Source: an uncultured Clostridia bacterium (GTDB lineage: Bacteria > Bacillota > Clostridia > Christensenellales > Maliibacteriaceae). From it: 6,417 bases of DNA. Position 1 is the stretch's first letter, and each line of letters opens with the position of its first letter. The translations under genes and the position numbers were made by a program. Positions 1-5,664 of this stretch are shown piece after piece. The notes below the pieces were generated by a model. The model did not search any database and was not told the origin of the DNA. It saw only the letters and a list, made by a program, of their open reading frames with translations. The stretch lies in assembly GCA_934613185.1 (NCBI GenBank), contig CAKTSO010000111.1:1-6417 (forward strand). The letters run 5' to 3'.

Positions 1-426
1 CATCTGGATGAAACGGCGGTAGGAGTCGTAAACAAAGCGCTCGAACTTGGGATCGGGGTTGCCCGCAATCATGCCGGCGCAAACCTCGTCGTTGAGACCC
101 AGGTTCAGGATGGTGTCCATCATGCCGGGCATGGAAGCGCGAGCGCCGGAACGGACGGAGACCAGCAGGGGGTTCGTCGTGTCGCCGAACTTCTTGCCGT
201 TGATCTCTTCCGCTTTCTTCAGATACTCAAAAATCTCGGCCTCGATCTCGGGGGCGATCTTTTTGCCATCCTCATAGTAGCGGGTGCAGGCCTCGGTGGT
301 GATGGTGAAGCCCTGCGGGACGGGAAGTCCCAGACCGACCATTTCCGCAAGGTTCGCGCCCTTGCCGCCCAGCAGCTCACGCATATTTGCGTTGCCTTCG
401 CTGAACATGTAAACATTCTTCGCCAT
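1..426 (-). CDS. ppdK: Pyruvate, phosphate dikinase, N-terminal part (cut by window edge)
   Basis: Cytoplasmic enzyme that interconverts pyruvate + ATP + phosphate with phosphoenolpyruvate + AMP + pyrophosphate; in anaerobic Clostridia it usually serves glycolysis or anaplerosis. Only the first 142 residues are present, the start of the ATP-grasp-like nucleotide-binding domain (the family is about 875 residues). Seen directly: MAKNVYMFSEG at the start, the GGKGANLAEM loop at residues 20-29, the LPVPQGFTIT segment at about 34-43, and the glycine/arginine-rich stretch VSVRSGARASMPGMMDTILN at about 89-108, all hallmarks of this family. The ATG at 424-426 is preceded by AAGGAGG (436-442 on the minus strand) at 9 nt, which fixes the start. 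The frame is open to the left edge. The gene is monocistronic at its 5' end with its own promoter (534-562). The catalytic histidine and PEP-binding domains lie outside the window. Confidence 0.97.
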   Translation of the reverse strand, partial: MAKNVYMFSEGNANMRELLGGKGANLAEMVGLGLPVPQGFTITTEACTRYYEDGKKIAPEIEAEIFEYLKKAEEINGKKFGDTTNPLLVSVRSGARASMPGMMDTILNLGLNDEVCAGMIAGNPDPKFERFVYDSYRRFIQM

Positions 427-435
427 TTAGTTTTG

Positions 436-442
436 CCTCCTT
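436..442 (-). promoter_or_regulatory. Ribosome binding site of ppdK
   Basis: The minus strand reads AAGGAGG, 9 nt before the ATG at 424-426. It is a near-perfect Shine-Dalgarno sequence and decides the start of ppdK. Confidence 0.9.
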
Positions 443-449
443 CTAAGGT

Positions 450-480
450 ACTTGTTGATAAAATGGCTCGCTTAACAAGT
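450..480 (-). repeat. Inverted repeat in the ppdK 5' leader
   Basis: ACTTGTT (450-456) and AACAAGT (474-480) are perfect 7-bp inverted repeats separated by 17 nt. They lie between the predicted ppdK transcription start (near 527) and its ribosome binding site. They could form an mRNA hairpin just upstream of the Shine-Dalgarno or be a two-half-site operator; the sequence alone does not decide. The half-sites resemble TTGTTAA/TTAACAA-type sites, but the spacing is too wide for a standard Rex operator. Confidence 0.4.
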
Positions 481-533
481 GGAAGCCTTCAAGATGAGGG
501 CAGACCTCCGCCCCCTCTCAAAGTGCAAATACT

Positions 534-562
534 ATTATAGAAAAAGTTTTGCTTTCTTGCAA
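534..562 (-). promoter_or_regulatory. Sigma-A-type promoter of ppdK
   Basis: On the minus strand a -35 box TTGCAA (557-562) is followed by exactly 17 nt and a perfect TATAAT -10 box (534-539). Transcription should start near 527 and give a leader of about 100 nt before the ppdK ATG. This is the best-matching promoter in the window and suits a highly expressed metabolic gene. Confidence 0.85.
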
Positions 563-719
563 CAGAAAATTACCAATGTGCGAAGATTTTATAAATTTGC
601 CGCCGAATCTTAACGACACTTTTGCTTTTTCGGGTAAAATACACGCGTCCGGCGATTTTTTCCGCCGAAATCATGTCGTTTTCGTTACGAAACACCCCCG
701 GTCCCGCGCGTGTTTTCTG

Positions 720-749
720 TTGCATCGGCTTCTATATTTATGATATGAT
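720..749 (+). promoter_or_regulatory. Promoter of the zinc-ribbon membrane protein gene
   Basis: TTGCAT (720-725), an 18-nt spacer and TATGAT (744-749), with a TG one base ahead of the -10 box (741-742), i.e. an extended -10. The predicted start is near 756, giving a leader of about 70 nt. The -10 box and start site overlap two palindromes (745-762). Confidence 0.65.
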
Positions 750-762
750 TGAATCATGATTC
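745..762. repeat. Overlapping palindromes at a promoter, candidate operator
   Basis: ATGATT-G-AATCAT (745-757) is a perfect palindrome with one central base. It overlaps a second perfect 12-bp palindrome, GAATCATGATTC (751-762). The pentamer ATGAT also recurs directly at 740, 745 and 756. The block covers the -10 box and transcription start of the downstream gene, where a dimeric repressor would typically bind. Function is inferred from position only. Confidence 0.4.
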
Positions 763-807
763 CGATCAGTGTCCGCCGTGCGGCACTGCTTTCGATCGCA
801 CAAACCG

Positions 808-814
808 AAGGAGG
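808..814 (+). promoter_or_regulatory. Ribosome binding site fixing the start at 824
   Basis: AAGGAGG lies 9 nt before the ATG at 824. The reading frame stays open further upstream (to a TTG at 749), but that start would place the promoter's -10 box inside the gene and has no Shine-Dalgarno, so 824 is chosen. Confidence 0.9.
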
Positions 815-823
815 TCTTTTTCG

Positions 824-2035
824 ATGTTTTGTACCAACTGCGGAAAAGAAGTTCAGGGAAAATTCTGCACCAACTGCGGAGCTCAGGTTCTCTTTGACGA
901 AGACCCCGCGGCGGAAAACGAGACGCCCGCGCCCGTCGAAAACGCAGCCGATTCCATGATTCCCGAAGCCGTGGTAAACGACGAACCCGTGCAAAGCGCA
1001 CCCGTTCAGGCGCCCGTCATTTCCGCGCCTGCCGCTGCGCCTCAGCCGCCCGTCGACGCGCCCGTCACGCCGCCTCAGCCGCCCGTTCCCCCGCAGACGC
1101 CCAACAAGCAGAAAAAACCGATGGGCGCCGGCAAGATTGTTGCGATCGTGCTCGGCAGCATCTTCGGCGTCGCGCTGATCGCCGCGCTGCTTTTGTTCTT
1201 CTTCGTCATCCGCCCGATCAAAAAGGCCGCCGATGACATCACCTGGGACACCGACGACTGGCAGAGCATCGTCGACGACCTTCCCGACATGACCGAATCC
1301 GAGCCGACCGCCGAGCCGCTTCCTTCCGAGGAATCCGGCGCGCCCGTGTATTACGACGGTCTTCTGTTCATGCAGGTGGACGAAGCGCATTACGAAGGCA
1401 GCAACCTCATCGCCAATGTTACGATCTGGAACACCTGTGATTTCGGCATCAACAACATTCAGGATATGATGGTCGCCCTCTATGACGCCAACGACGATCT
1501 GATTGCCACCGGAAGCTTCTTCTTCGACGCGCCCTATCAGGATGAATACGGCATCGTCGAAAGCGACGACTACACCGAGACAACGCTTGTATTCGGCACG
1601 GACAGCGACAGTGAGATCAAAATGGATGCCGACCTTTCCAGTGTCAATGCCAGCTTTGAACTTATGTGCCGCATGTACGACGAAGACGGCAAGATGATCG
1701 GCCAGCGCGTCGAGACCCGTCTTTTCGCCATCTGCCTTCCCGCCGACTGGGCCGGCGCGGTCGATTATTACATGACGGACGATGCTTACGTCTTCTACAA
1801 CACTGCCAACAGCAAAGCGGGTGCGGGCGGCGAACTGTTCGCCATCGAGTACTACGAGAACGAATCCGATGCGCCCGCCGACGCGGAGCTTCTGGGGTCC
1901 GACGCGTATTATTACTACTACGCGACGTATCCGAGCGACGTGCAGTACGACGAGTCCAGCGACAAGCTCACCACGGAATATCAGCAGCAGGCAGAACAGA
2001 TCCCCGAAGCGCTTTATACGCTGAATATCTTCTGA
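824..2035 (+). CDS. Zinc-ribbon, single-pass membrane protein of unknown function
   Basis: 403 residues; function not recognised. In order: an N-terminal zinc ribbon with two CxxC knuckles, CTNC (Cys3, Cys6) and CTNC (Cys15, Cys18), likely cytoplasmic; an acidic then proline/alanine-rich linker (about 28-94, with PQPPV repeats); a basic patch (Lys95-Lys104); one membrane helix (about 104-129); a strongly acidic stalk (136-171); a beta-rich domain (about 174-300) with VALYDANDDLIATG at 217-230, resembling the FxLYD-type extracytoplasmic motif; and a C-terminal domain (about 301-403) with LPADWAG, a five-tyrosine run (362-366) and YPSDVQYD. From memory, similar LP-x-x-W ... YP-x-DVQ modules end many uncharacterised Firmicutes envelope proteins. 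Inferred topology is ribbon inside, acidic domains outside. It is transcribed alone from the promoter at 720-749 and ends at the terminator at 2051-2083. A sensor or wall-associated scaffold is possible but unproven. Confidence 0.9.
   Translation: MFCTNCGKEVQGKFCTNCGAQVLFDEDPAAENETPAPVENAADSMIPEAVVNDEPVQSAPVQAPVISAPAAAPQPPVDAPVTPPQPPVPPQTPNKQKKPMGAGKIVAIVLGSIFGVALIAALLLFFFVIRPIKKAADDITWDTDDWQSIVDDLPDMTESEPTAEPLPSEESGAPVYYDGLLFMQVDEAHYEGSNLIANVTIWNTCDFGINNIQDMMVALYDANDDLIATGSFFFDAPYQDEYGIVESDDYTETTLVFGTDSDSEIKMDADLSSVNASFELMCRMYDEDGKMIGQRVETRLFAICLPADWAGAVDYYMTDDAYVFYNTANSKAGAGGELFAIEYYENESDAPADAELLGSDAYYYYYATYPSDVQYDESSDKLTTEYQQQAEQIPEALYTLNIF
1038..1086 (+). repeat. In-frame 16-bp direct repeat in the proline-rich linker
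   Basis: CGCCTCAGCCGCCCGT occurs at 1038-1053 and again at 1071-1086, a period of 33 nt (11 codons). It encodes the PQPPV units of the linker between zinc ribbon and membrane helix. It probably arose by local duplication, and linker length may vary between strains. Confidence 0.75.
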
Positions 2036-2050
2036 TCGAAAAAAACAGCG

Positions 2051-2083
2051 AAGGATCGAAGCAAATTGCTTCGATCCTTTTTT
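2051..2083 (+). terminator. Rho-independent terminator between convergent genes
   Basis: A perfect 12-bp stem AAGGATCGAAGC (2051-2062) / GCTTCGATCCTT (2068-2079) with loop AAATT runs into a T tract (2078-2083), 15 nt after the stop of the zinc-ribbon gene. On the minus strand the stem follows the GH127 stop, but the U tract (from the A run at 2039-2045) is displaced by about 5 nt, so termination that way may be weaker. Confidence 0.92.
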
Positions 2084-2097
2084 GATGCCGTTTTTTC

Positions 2098-4029
2098 TTA
2101 ATCGCTTTCGCGCACAAACACGCGCATTTCCCCCGCGCCGCGGTTGTTCCAGCGAAAATACGGCACAAACAGCAGCCGCTGCTCCGTCGTCCCGGGTTCG
2201 TCCGTAAGATACAACGGCGCATCCGCCGCGTCGTCCATCACGCGAAGTCCGTCCGCCGAAAGCGTCACGACGCCGCCCAGAAGCTCCGCCCGCCATTCGG
2301 CGCGAATCTCCGATTTTCGCGGCAAAAGCAGATTGAACAATTCTTTGCCGTTGTCCTTTTCCTCCAGACAATAGACGATCGGCCCGCGCTGCACGGCAAT
2401 GCAGCCCGCGTCCTCCCGCACGCGCGTGTTGGCGCGCACGCGATGCGGCGTCATCGCCATTTCATAGACAATCTCGTCTCCGGCGCAAAGCCCTTCGAGA
2501 CGATAATAGCCGTTTTCCGGCGCCGCATTTTTCTTTTCGCCGTTCACAAAGATCTCAGCCTTTTCGCACCAGCCGGGGCGACGAAGACAGAGCGCCGCGC
2601 CGCGGCTCTCGACAACACGGATCGAAACGCGCCCTTCCCATGGATACTGCGTCTTGACTTCGAGCGTGAATCCCGCCTTTTCAAGCCGTGCCGTTCCGCC
2701 GAGAAACAGCGACAGATACGCCGCGTCTTCGTTCTCCAGCCATGCGTACTGCGCGATCGACGCGACGAGGCGCGCAATGTTGGGCGGGCAGCACGCGCAG
2801 CCGTACCATTTGGGGCGTTCCGGCAGGACGTGTTTCTTATAATAATCGTATTTCAAACTCTCCGGCTCGATCTCCAGCGGATTGACATAGAAAAAGTTCG
2901 TCCCCGCAAGATTCATGCCCGCAAGCGCAGTATTGTAGATCGCGCGTTCCATCACGTCCGCGACCTCACCGCGGCATTCGATCTGCAAAAGACGGCGCGC
3001 GAAAAACGCCAGCGCAATCGACGCGCAGGTCTCCCCGTAGACCGAATCGTTCGGCAGATCGTAATCGCAGGTGAACGCCTCGCCGTAGCCGGAAGAGCCG
3101 ATCGCACCCGTGACGTACATGCGGCGGCGGGAAATGCTGTCAAACATGCGATATGCCGTCTTTAAAAGTGTTTCATCCCCGCTCACGCGCGCGGCGTCGG
3201 CAATGCCGCTGTAAAGATAACAGGCGCGCACGGCGTGACCGTAGGCGTCGTTTTGTTCGCGCACCGGGCGATCCGCCTGAAAATAGCGCATCCCGGCAAG
3301 CGGCCCGTCGCCCCACGGATAGCGCGTCGTGGGATCGCGCCGCAGTTCCTCTTTGAAATAGTTCGGCTCCTGTCCGCGCTGATTGATAAAATGTACCGCA
3401 AGATCGGCATAGCGTTTGCAATCCGTCTTTTCCGAAAGTTTAATGAGCGCAAGCTCCAGCTCTTCATGGCCGGGATAACCCTTGCATTGCTCCTCGCCCG
3501 GGCCGAATTTTTGGTCGATCAGATCGGCAAGGCGGCAGGCGATCGAAAGGAACTTCTCCTTTCCCGTCGCGTCGGCATACGCCACGGCGGCCTCGATCAA
3601 ATGCCCCGCGCAGTACAATTCGTGATATTCCCGAAGGCAGGTCCACTCCTGCCCCGGATGGGCGAGCTGATAATAGGTGTCAAGATACCCGTCCTCGCGC
3701 TGCACTTCGCCCAAAACATCGATCACTTCATCCGCCGTCTTTTCCAGTTCGGCGTTCGGATGCGCGGCAAGCGTGTAAGCAACGGCCTCCAGCCATTTGT
3801 AAAGATCGCTGTCCTGAAAATACCAGCCGTAGTGTTCCCCCGTTTCGCGTCCTGCCGCGACAAGGAAATTGTGCATGCATCCGCTTTTGTCCGCGCCCTC
3901 GACGCGATCGTTGAGCGCCTCCCACTGATACGGCAGCACCTTTTCGCGAACGAGCCTGTCGTAGCGTCCCCAAAAATCGTCGTCGATCGCAACGTCCGCC
4001 ACGCGCGGCGGCGCAGTCCATCGCTTCAT
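2098..4029 (-). CDS. GH127 glycoside hydrolase, probable beta-L-arabinofuranosidase
   Basis: 643 residues, full length for family GH127 (DUF1680/COG3533; Bifidobacterium HypBA1 is about 658). It is expected to release beta-linked L-arabinofuranose from plant arabino-oligosaccharides or hydroxyproline arabinosides. The zinc-thiolate active site of HypBA1 is recognisable: the acid/base Glu in GYGEAF (Glu317), the zinc ligands in YGETC (Glu333, Cys335), and the CACC motif (411-414), where Cys413 matches the nucleophile and Cys414 the adjacent ligand. The 16-residue gap between the two glutamates equals that in HypBA1. The N-terminal two-thirds is the (alpha/alpha)6 barrel; beta-sandwich domains follow from about 435. 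No signal peptide, so the enzyme is cytoplasmic and acts on imported oligosaccharides. ATG at 4027-4029 follows AAGGAGG at 7 nt. GH127 also includes an aceric-acid hydrolase of rhamnogalacturonan-II breakdown, so substrate is not certain. No transporter or other arabinan gene is adjacent. Confidence 0.95.
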   Translation of the reverse strand: MKRWTAPPRVADVAIDDDFWGRYDRLVREKVLPYQWEALNDRVEGADKSGCMHNFLVAAGRETGEHYGWYFQDSDLYKWLEAVAYTLAAHPNAELEKTADEVIDVLGEVQREDGYLDTYYQLAHPGQEWTCLREYHELYCAGHLIEAAVAYADATGKEKFLSIACRLADLIDQKFGPGEEQCKGYPGHEELELALIKLSEKTDCKRYADLAVHFINQRGQEPNYFKEELRRDPTTRYPWGDGPLAGMRYFQADRPVREQNDAYGHAVRACYLYSGIADAARVSGDETLLKTAYRMFDSISRRRMYVTGAIGSSGYGEAFTCDYDLPNDSVYGETCASIALAFFARRLLQIECRGEVADVMERAIYNTALAGMNLAGTNFFYVNPLEIEPESLKYDYYKKHVLPERPKWYGCACCPPNIARLVASIAQYAWLENEDAAYLSLFLGGTARLEKAGFTLEVKTQYPWEGRVSIRVVESRGAALCLRRPGWCEKAEIFVNGEKKNAAPENGYYRLEGLCAGDEIVYEMAMTPHRVRANTRVREDAGCIAVQRGPIVYCLEEKDNGKELFNLLLPRKSEIRAEWRAELLGGVVTLSADGLRVMDDAADAPLYLTDEPGTTEQRLLFVPYFRWNNRGAGEMRVFVRESD

Positions 4030-4036
4030 AAAACGT

Positions 4037-4043
4037 CCTCCTT
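4037..4043 (-). promoter_or_regulatory. Ribosome binding site of the GH127 gene
   Basis: The minus strand reads AAGGAGG, 7 nt before the ATG at 4027-4029, confirming that start. Confidence 0.9.
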
Positions 4044-4072
4044 ATTTTGTTGTTCCGAAACTCGCTGATTTC

Positions 4073-4081
4073 ATTATACCA
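4073..4081 (-). promoter_or_regulatory. Extended -10 promoter element of the GH127 gene
   Basis: The minus strand reads TGG-TATAAT: a perfect -10 box (4073-4078) preceded by the extended TGN. No good -35 box is visible at 16-18 nt upstream, which fits an extended -10 promoter or one needing an activator. The start would be near 4066, giving a leader of roughly 37 nt. Confidence 0.65.
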
Positions 4082-4092
4082 AAATGGAAGGC

Positions 4093-4121
4093 GAATGGAT
4101 ACCGCCGTTTTGGCATACACA
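4093..4121 (+). promoter_or_regulatory. Possible sigma-E-like sporulation promoter of the deacetylase gene
   Basis: CATACACA (4114-4121) resembles the sigma-E -10 consensus CATACAnT. GAATGGA (4093-4099), 14 nt before it, resembles the -35 consensus centred on ATA with one mismatch (ATG). Transcription would start near 4126, about 28 nt before the ATG at 4154. The match is imperfect and the region is short, so this is a hypothesis that gains weight only because the gene is of the PdaB sporulation type. No good sigma-A promoter was found here. Confidence 0.35.
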
Positions 4122-4141
4122 TGAAATAGCACGGATTCCTT

Positions 4142-4147
4142 GGGAGG
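4142..4147 (+). promoter_or_regulatory. Ribosome binding site of the deacetylase gene
   Basis: GGGAGG lies 6 nt before the ATG at 4154. It favours that ATG over the in-frame ATG at 4163. Confidence 0.75.
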
Positions 4148-4153
4148 GATTGG

Positions 4154-4936
4154 ATGAAAGCAATGATCGTGTCCAAAAATACGGCGATGAAAACGGCGGG
4201 CGCGGTTCTGGCCGTCTGTCTTGCGGCGGCGTTCTTTTTGACGGGAATCGTCTTTTCGCTGCGTCCGTATTCCGCCGTCGCAGCGCTGTCCGAAAGTCGG
4301 ATCGTTCCCGTCTACCGTGTCGACCGCGACGACAAGAAGATCGCGATCAGCTTCGACGCGGCCTGGGGCAGCGAAAAAACGATGGAGATTCTCGACATTC
4401 TCGACCGCTATCATGTCAAGACCACGTTCTTCCTCGTCGGCTTCTGGATCGACGCCTACCCGGAGCGGACGATCCAGATCGCGGCGCGCGGGCACGAGAT
4501 CGGCAACCACTCGACGAATCACCCGAACATGCCGACGCTCTCTGCGGAACAGATGGCGCAGGAGATCGACGAGACGCAGGAGAAGATCACGAAGCTGACG
4601 AGCCGGACGCCGACGCTGTTTCGCGCGCCGTTCGGCGATTACGACAACAAGCTCATGTCGCTCCTGCACGAAAAGGGCTATGAGGGGATCCAATGGTCGA
4701 TCGACAGCCTAGACTGGAAGGACATCGGGACGGATCAGATCGTGCAGCGCGTGACAGGCGACGTCAAAAGCGGCGACATCATTCTTTTCCACAACAATTC
4801 CGAAGACGTGTTGGAATTTCTGCCGATCATTCTCGAAAAACTGCAAAGCGACGGCTTCACGATCGTCCCCATCGGCGAGCTTCTGCTCGACGAACCTTAT
4901 ACCGTCGACAACAACGGCGTGCAAAGAGCGGAGTGA
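4154..4936 (+). CDS. pdaB: Polysaccharide deacetylase family protein, PdaB-type (sporulation)
   Basis: 260 residues, the usual size of PdaB (about 254 in Bacillus subtilis). It has an N-terminal membrane anchor or signal segment (about 14-36) and then a NodB-type carbohydrate esterase 4 domain (about 60-243) outside the membrane. Seen: motif 1 as SFDAAWG (catalytic-base Asp68), motif 2 HSTNH (His119, His123), motif 3 RAPFGDYD (Arg157), motif 4 DSLDWKD (184-190) and motif 5 LFHNN (His213). In classical deacetylases motif 1 is TFDDG and its second Asp binds the metal; here it is Ala, as in PdaB-like proteins (B. subtilis has FDISWG), so catalytic activity is uncertain. PdaB is needed for spore maintenance in B. 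subtilis, presumably acting on cortex peptidoglycan. The gene stands alone, divergent from GH127, and ends at the bidirectional terminator. A general cell-wall or chitooligosaccharide deacetylase is the alternative. Confidence 0.88.
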   Translation: MKAMIVSKNTAMKTAGAVLAVCLAAAFFLTGIVFSLRPYSAVAALSESRIVPVYRVDRDDKKIAISFDAAWGSEKTMEILDILDRYHVKTTFFLVGFWIDAYPERTIQIAARGHEIGNHSTNHPNMPTLSAEQMAQEIDETQEKITKLTSRTPTLFRAPFGDYDNKLMSLLHEKGYEGIQWSIDSLDWKDIGTDQIVQRVTGDVKSGDIILFHNNSEDVLEFLPIILEKLQSDGFTIVPIGELLLDEPYTVDNNGVQRAE

Positions 4937-4943
4937 ACCATCA

Positions 4944-4976
4944 AAAAAGTCTGCATCAACGTGATGCAGACTTTTT
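4944..4976. terminator. Symmetric bidirectional terminator
   Basis: A perfect 15-bp inverted repeat: AAAAAGTCTGCATCA (4944-4958), a 3-nt loop ACG, and TGATGCAGACTTTTT (4962-4976). The core stem is flanked by an A run on the left and a T run on the right, so each strand reads stem then U tract. It sits 7 nt after the pdaB stop and 12 nt beyond the thiN stop, and can serve both convergent units. Confidence 0.93.
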
Positions 4977-4988
4977 ATGCTCTTTTGT

Positions 4989-5639
4989 TCAGTTCATCGG
5001 CGCTTCCTGCGCCGTCACGATCAAAAGCAGTGCGCCGTTTCGCACGTCGAGCAGCACGCGGTCGCTCGTCATGTGGTTGGAAACGCAAAGCGTTCCGTCC
5101 ATCGGCACAACGACGTCGTTGAGCGGATAGTAAAGCCCCTCACTCTTTAACACGCGCACGCCCTCTTCGATCGGGAAAAGCGAGACCGTACTGCCCTTGA
5201 CGGCGCGGAACGTGATCGTCCGCTCGCCGACGAACATCGCCGTGTTGATGTCCATAATGGCGATGCGCACGCCGCGGCGATGATATGACGTCATGAGTCC
5301 GATATTCGCAAGCGAATGATCGATGCGGCCGCCAAGCGCGCCCAGAAGCGTAATCGAACGCGCGCCCTCGGACACGGCAAACTCGATGGCGATCTGCGTA
5401 TCGGTCATGTCCTTTTCCACGGGATAGCGTACGATGCGGATGTTCTCGGCCTCCAAACGGTCGACCGTCTGGTCGTTCACGGAATCGAGGTCGCCCACGA
5501 CGAGGTCGGGCGTGATCCCCGCGGCGTACGCCCACTGCGCGCCGCGATCGGCACAATAGATCTTCTCCGCCTGCGCCGCGCATTTTTGAATCAGTTTCGC
5601 GCCCGGATCCGGGCCGCCGGCAATGATCAACACATTCAT
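4989..5639 (-). CDS. thiN: Thiamine pyrophosphokinase
   Basis: Cytoplasmic enzyme converting thiamine + ATP to thiamine diphosphate + AMP, the last step of thiamine salvage in Firmicutes (B. subtilis ThiN/YloS). 216 residues, the normal size. Seen motifs: MNVLIIAGG at the start, ADRGA (30-34), GDLDS (49-53), EKDMTD (75-80) and GGRIDHSLANI (103-113). These acidic and glycine-rich loops form the ATP/Mg site in the N-terminal catalytic domain; the C-terminal beta domain (about 130-212) completes the thiamine pocket in the dimer. The frame is open 45 codons further upstream, but that stretch overlaps rsgA and is arginine-rich noise. The ATG at 5637-5639 follows GAGGAGG (5651-5657) at 11 nt and is the clear start. 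It lies 25 bp after rsgA and is almost certainly cotranscribed with it. Confidence 0.95.
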   Translation of the reverse strand: MNVLIIAGGPDPGAKLIQKCAAQAEKIYCADRGAQWAYAAGITPDLVVGDLDSVNDQTVDRLEAENIRIVRYPVEKDMTDTQIAIEFAVSEGARSITLLGALGGRIDHSLANIGLMTSYHRRGVRIAIMDINTAMFVGERTITFRAVKGSTVSLFPIEEGVRVLKSEGLYYPLNDVVVPMDGTLCVSNHMTSDRVLLDVRNGALLLIVTAQEAPMN

Positions 5640-5650
5640 AAAATACGAAA

Positions 5651-5657
5651 CCTCCTC
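5651..5657 (-). promoter_or_regulatory. Ribosome binding site fixing the thiN start
   Basis: The minus strand reads GAGGAGG in the 25-bp gap after the rsgA stop, 11 nt before the ATG at 5637-5639. It rules out the longer upstream start within rsgA. Confidence 0.9.
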
Positions 5658-5664
5658 AAAAAAA

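Larger units (their letters stand above)
427..823. other. 397-bp intergenic region between divergent genes
   Basis: Non-coding and noticeably richer in A+T than its flanks. It holds the ppdK leader and promoter (427-562, minus strand) and the promoter and leader of the zinc-ribbon protein gene (720-823, plus strand). Between them (563-719) I see only weak structure: a CGGCG/CGCCG inverted repeat (650-654/663-667) and a small TTTCG-TTA-CGAAA hairpin (680-692). No tRNA, riboswitch or small ORF with a ribosome binding site was recognised. Confidence 0.7.

Noticed and set aside
450..480. Rex redox-repressor operator
   Set aside because: The half-sites TTGTTGA and TTAACAA resemble Rex half-sites, but they are 13 nt apart instead of about 4, so a standard Rex site is not supported.
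549..743. Possible 64-residue ORF in the intergenic region
   Set aside because: TTG start, no Shine-Dalgarno, overlaps the ppdK -35 box and runs into the -35/-10 spacer of the next promoter; composition looks non-coding.
671..2371. 566-codon minus-strand open frame
   Set aside because: It lies antisense to the whole zinc-ribbon gene, crosses a strong terminator and runs into the GH127 gene in another frame. The product has no recognisable domain, and there is no plausible start site. It results from the G+C-rich codon bias.
3235..4068. 277-codon plus-strand open frame opposite the GH127 gene
   Set aside because: Antisense shadow of a well-supported family member; no ribosome binding site or known motif.
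3728..4693. 321-codon minus-strand open frame
   Set aside because: Spans the divergent promoter region and overlaps the deacetylase and GH127 genes; arginine-rich, no domain, no ribosome binding site.
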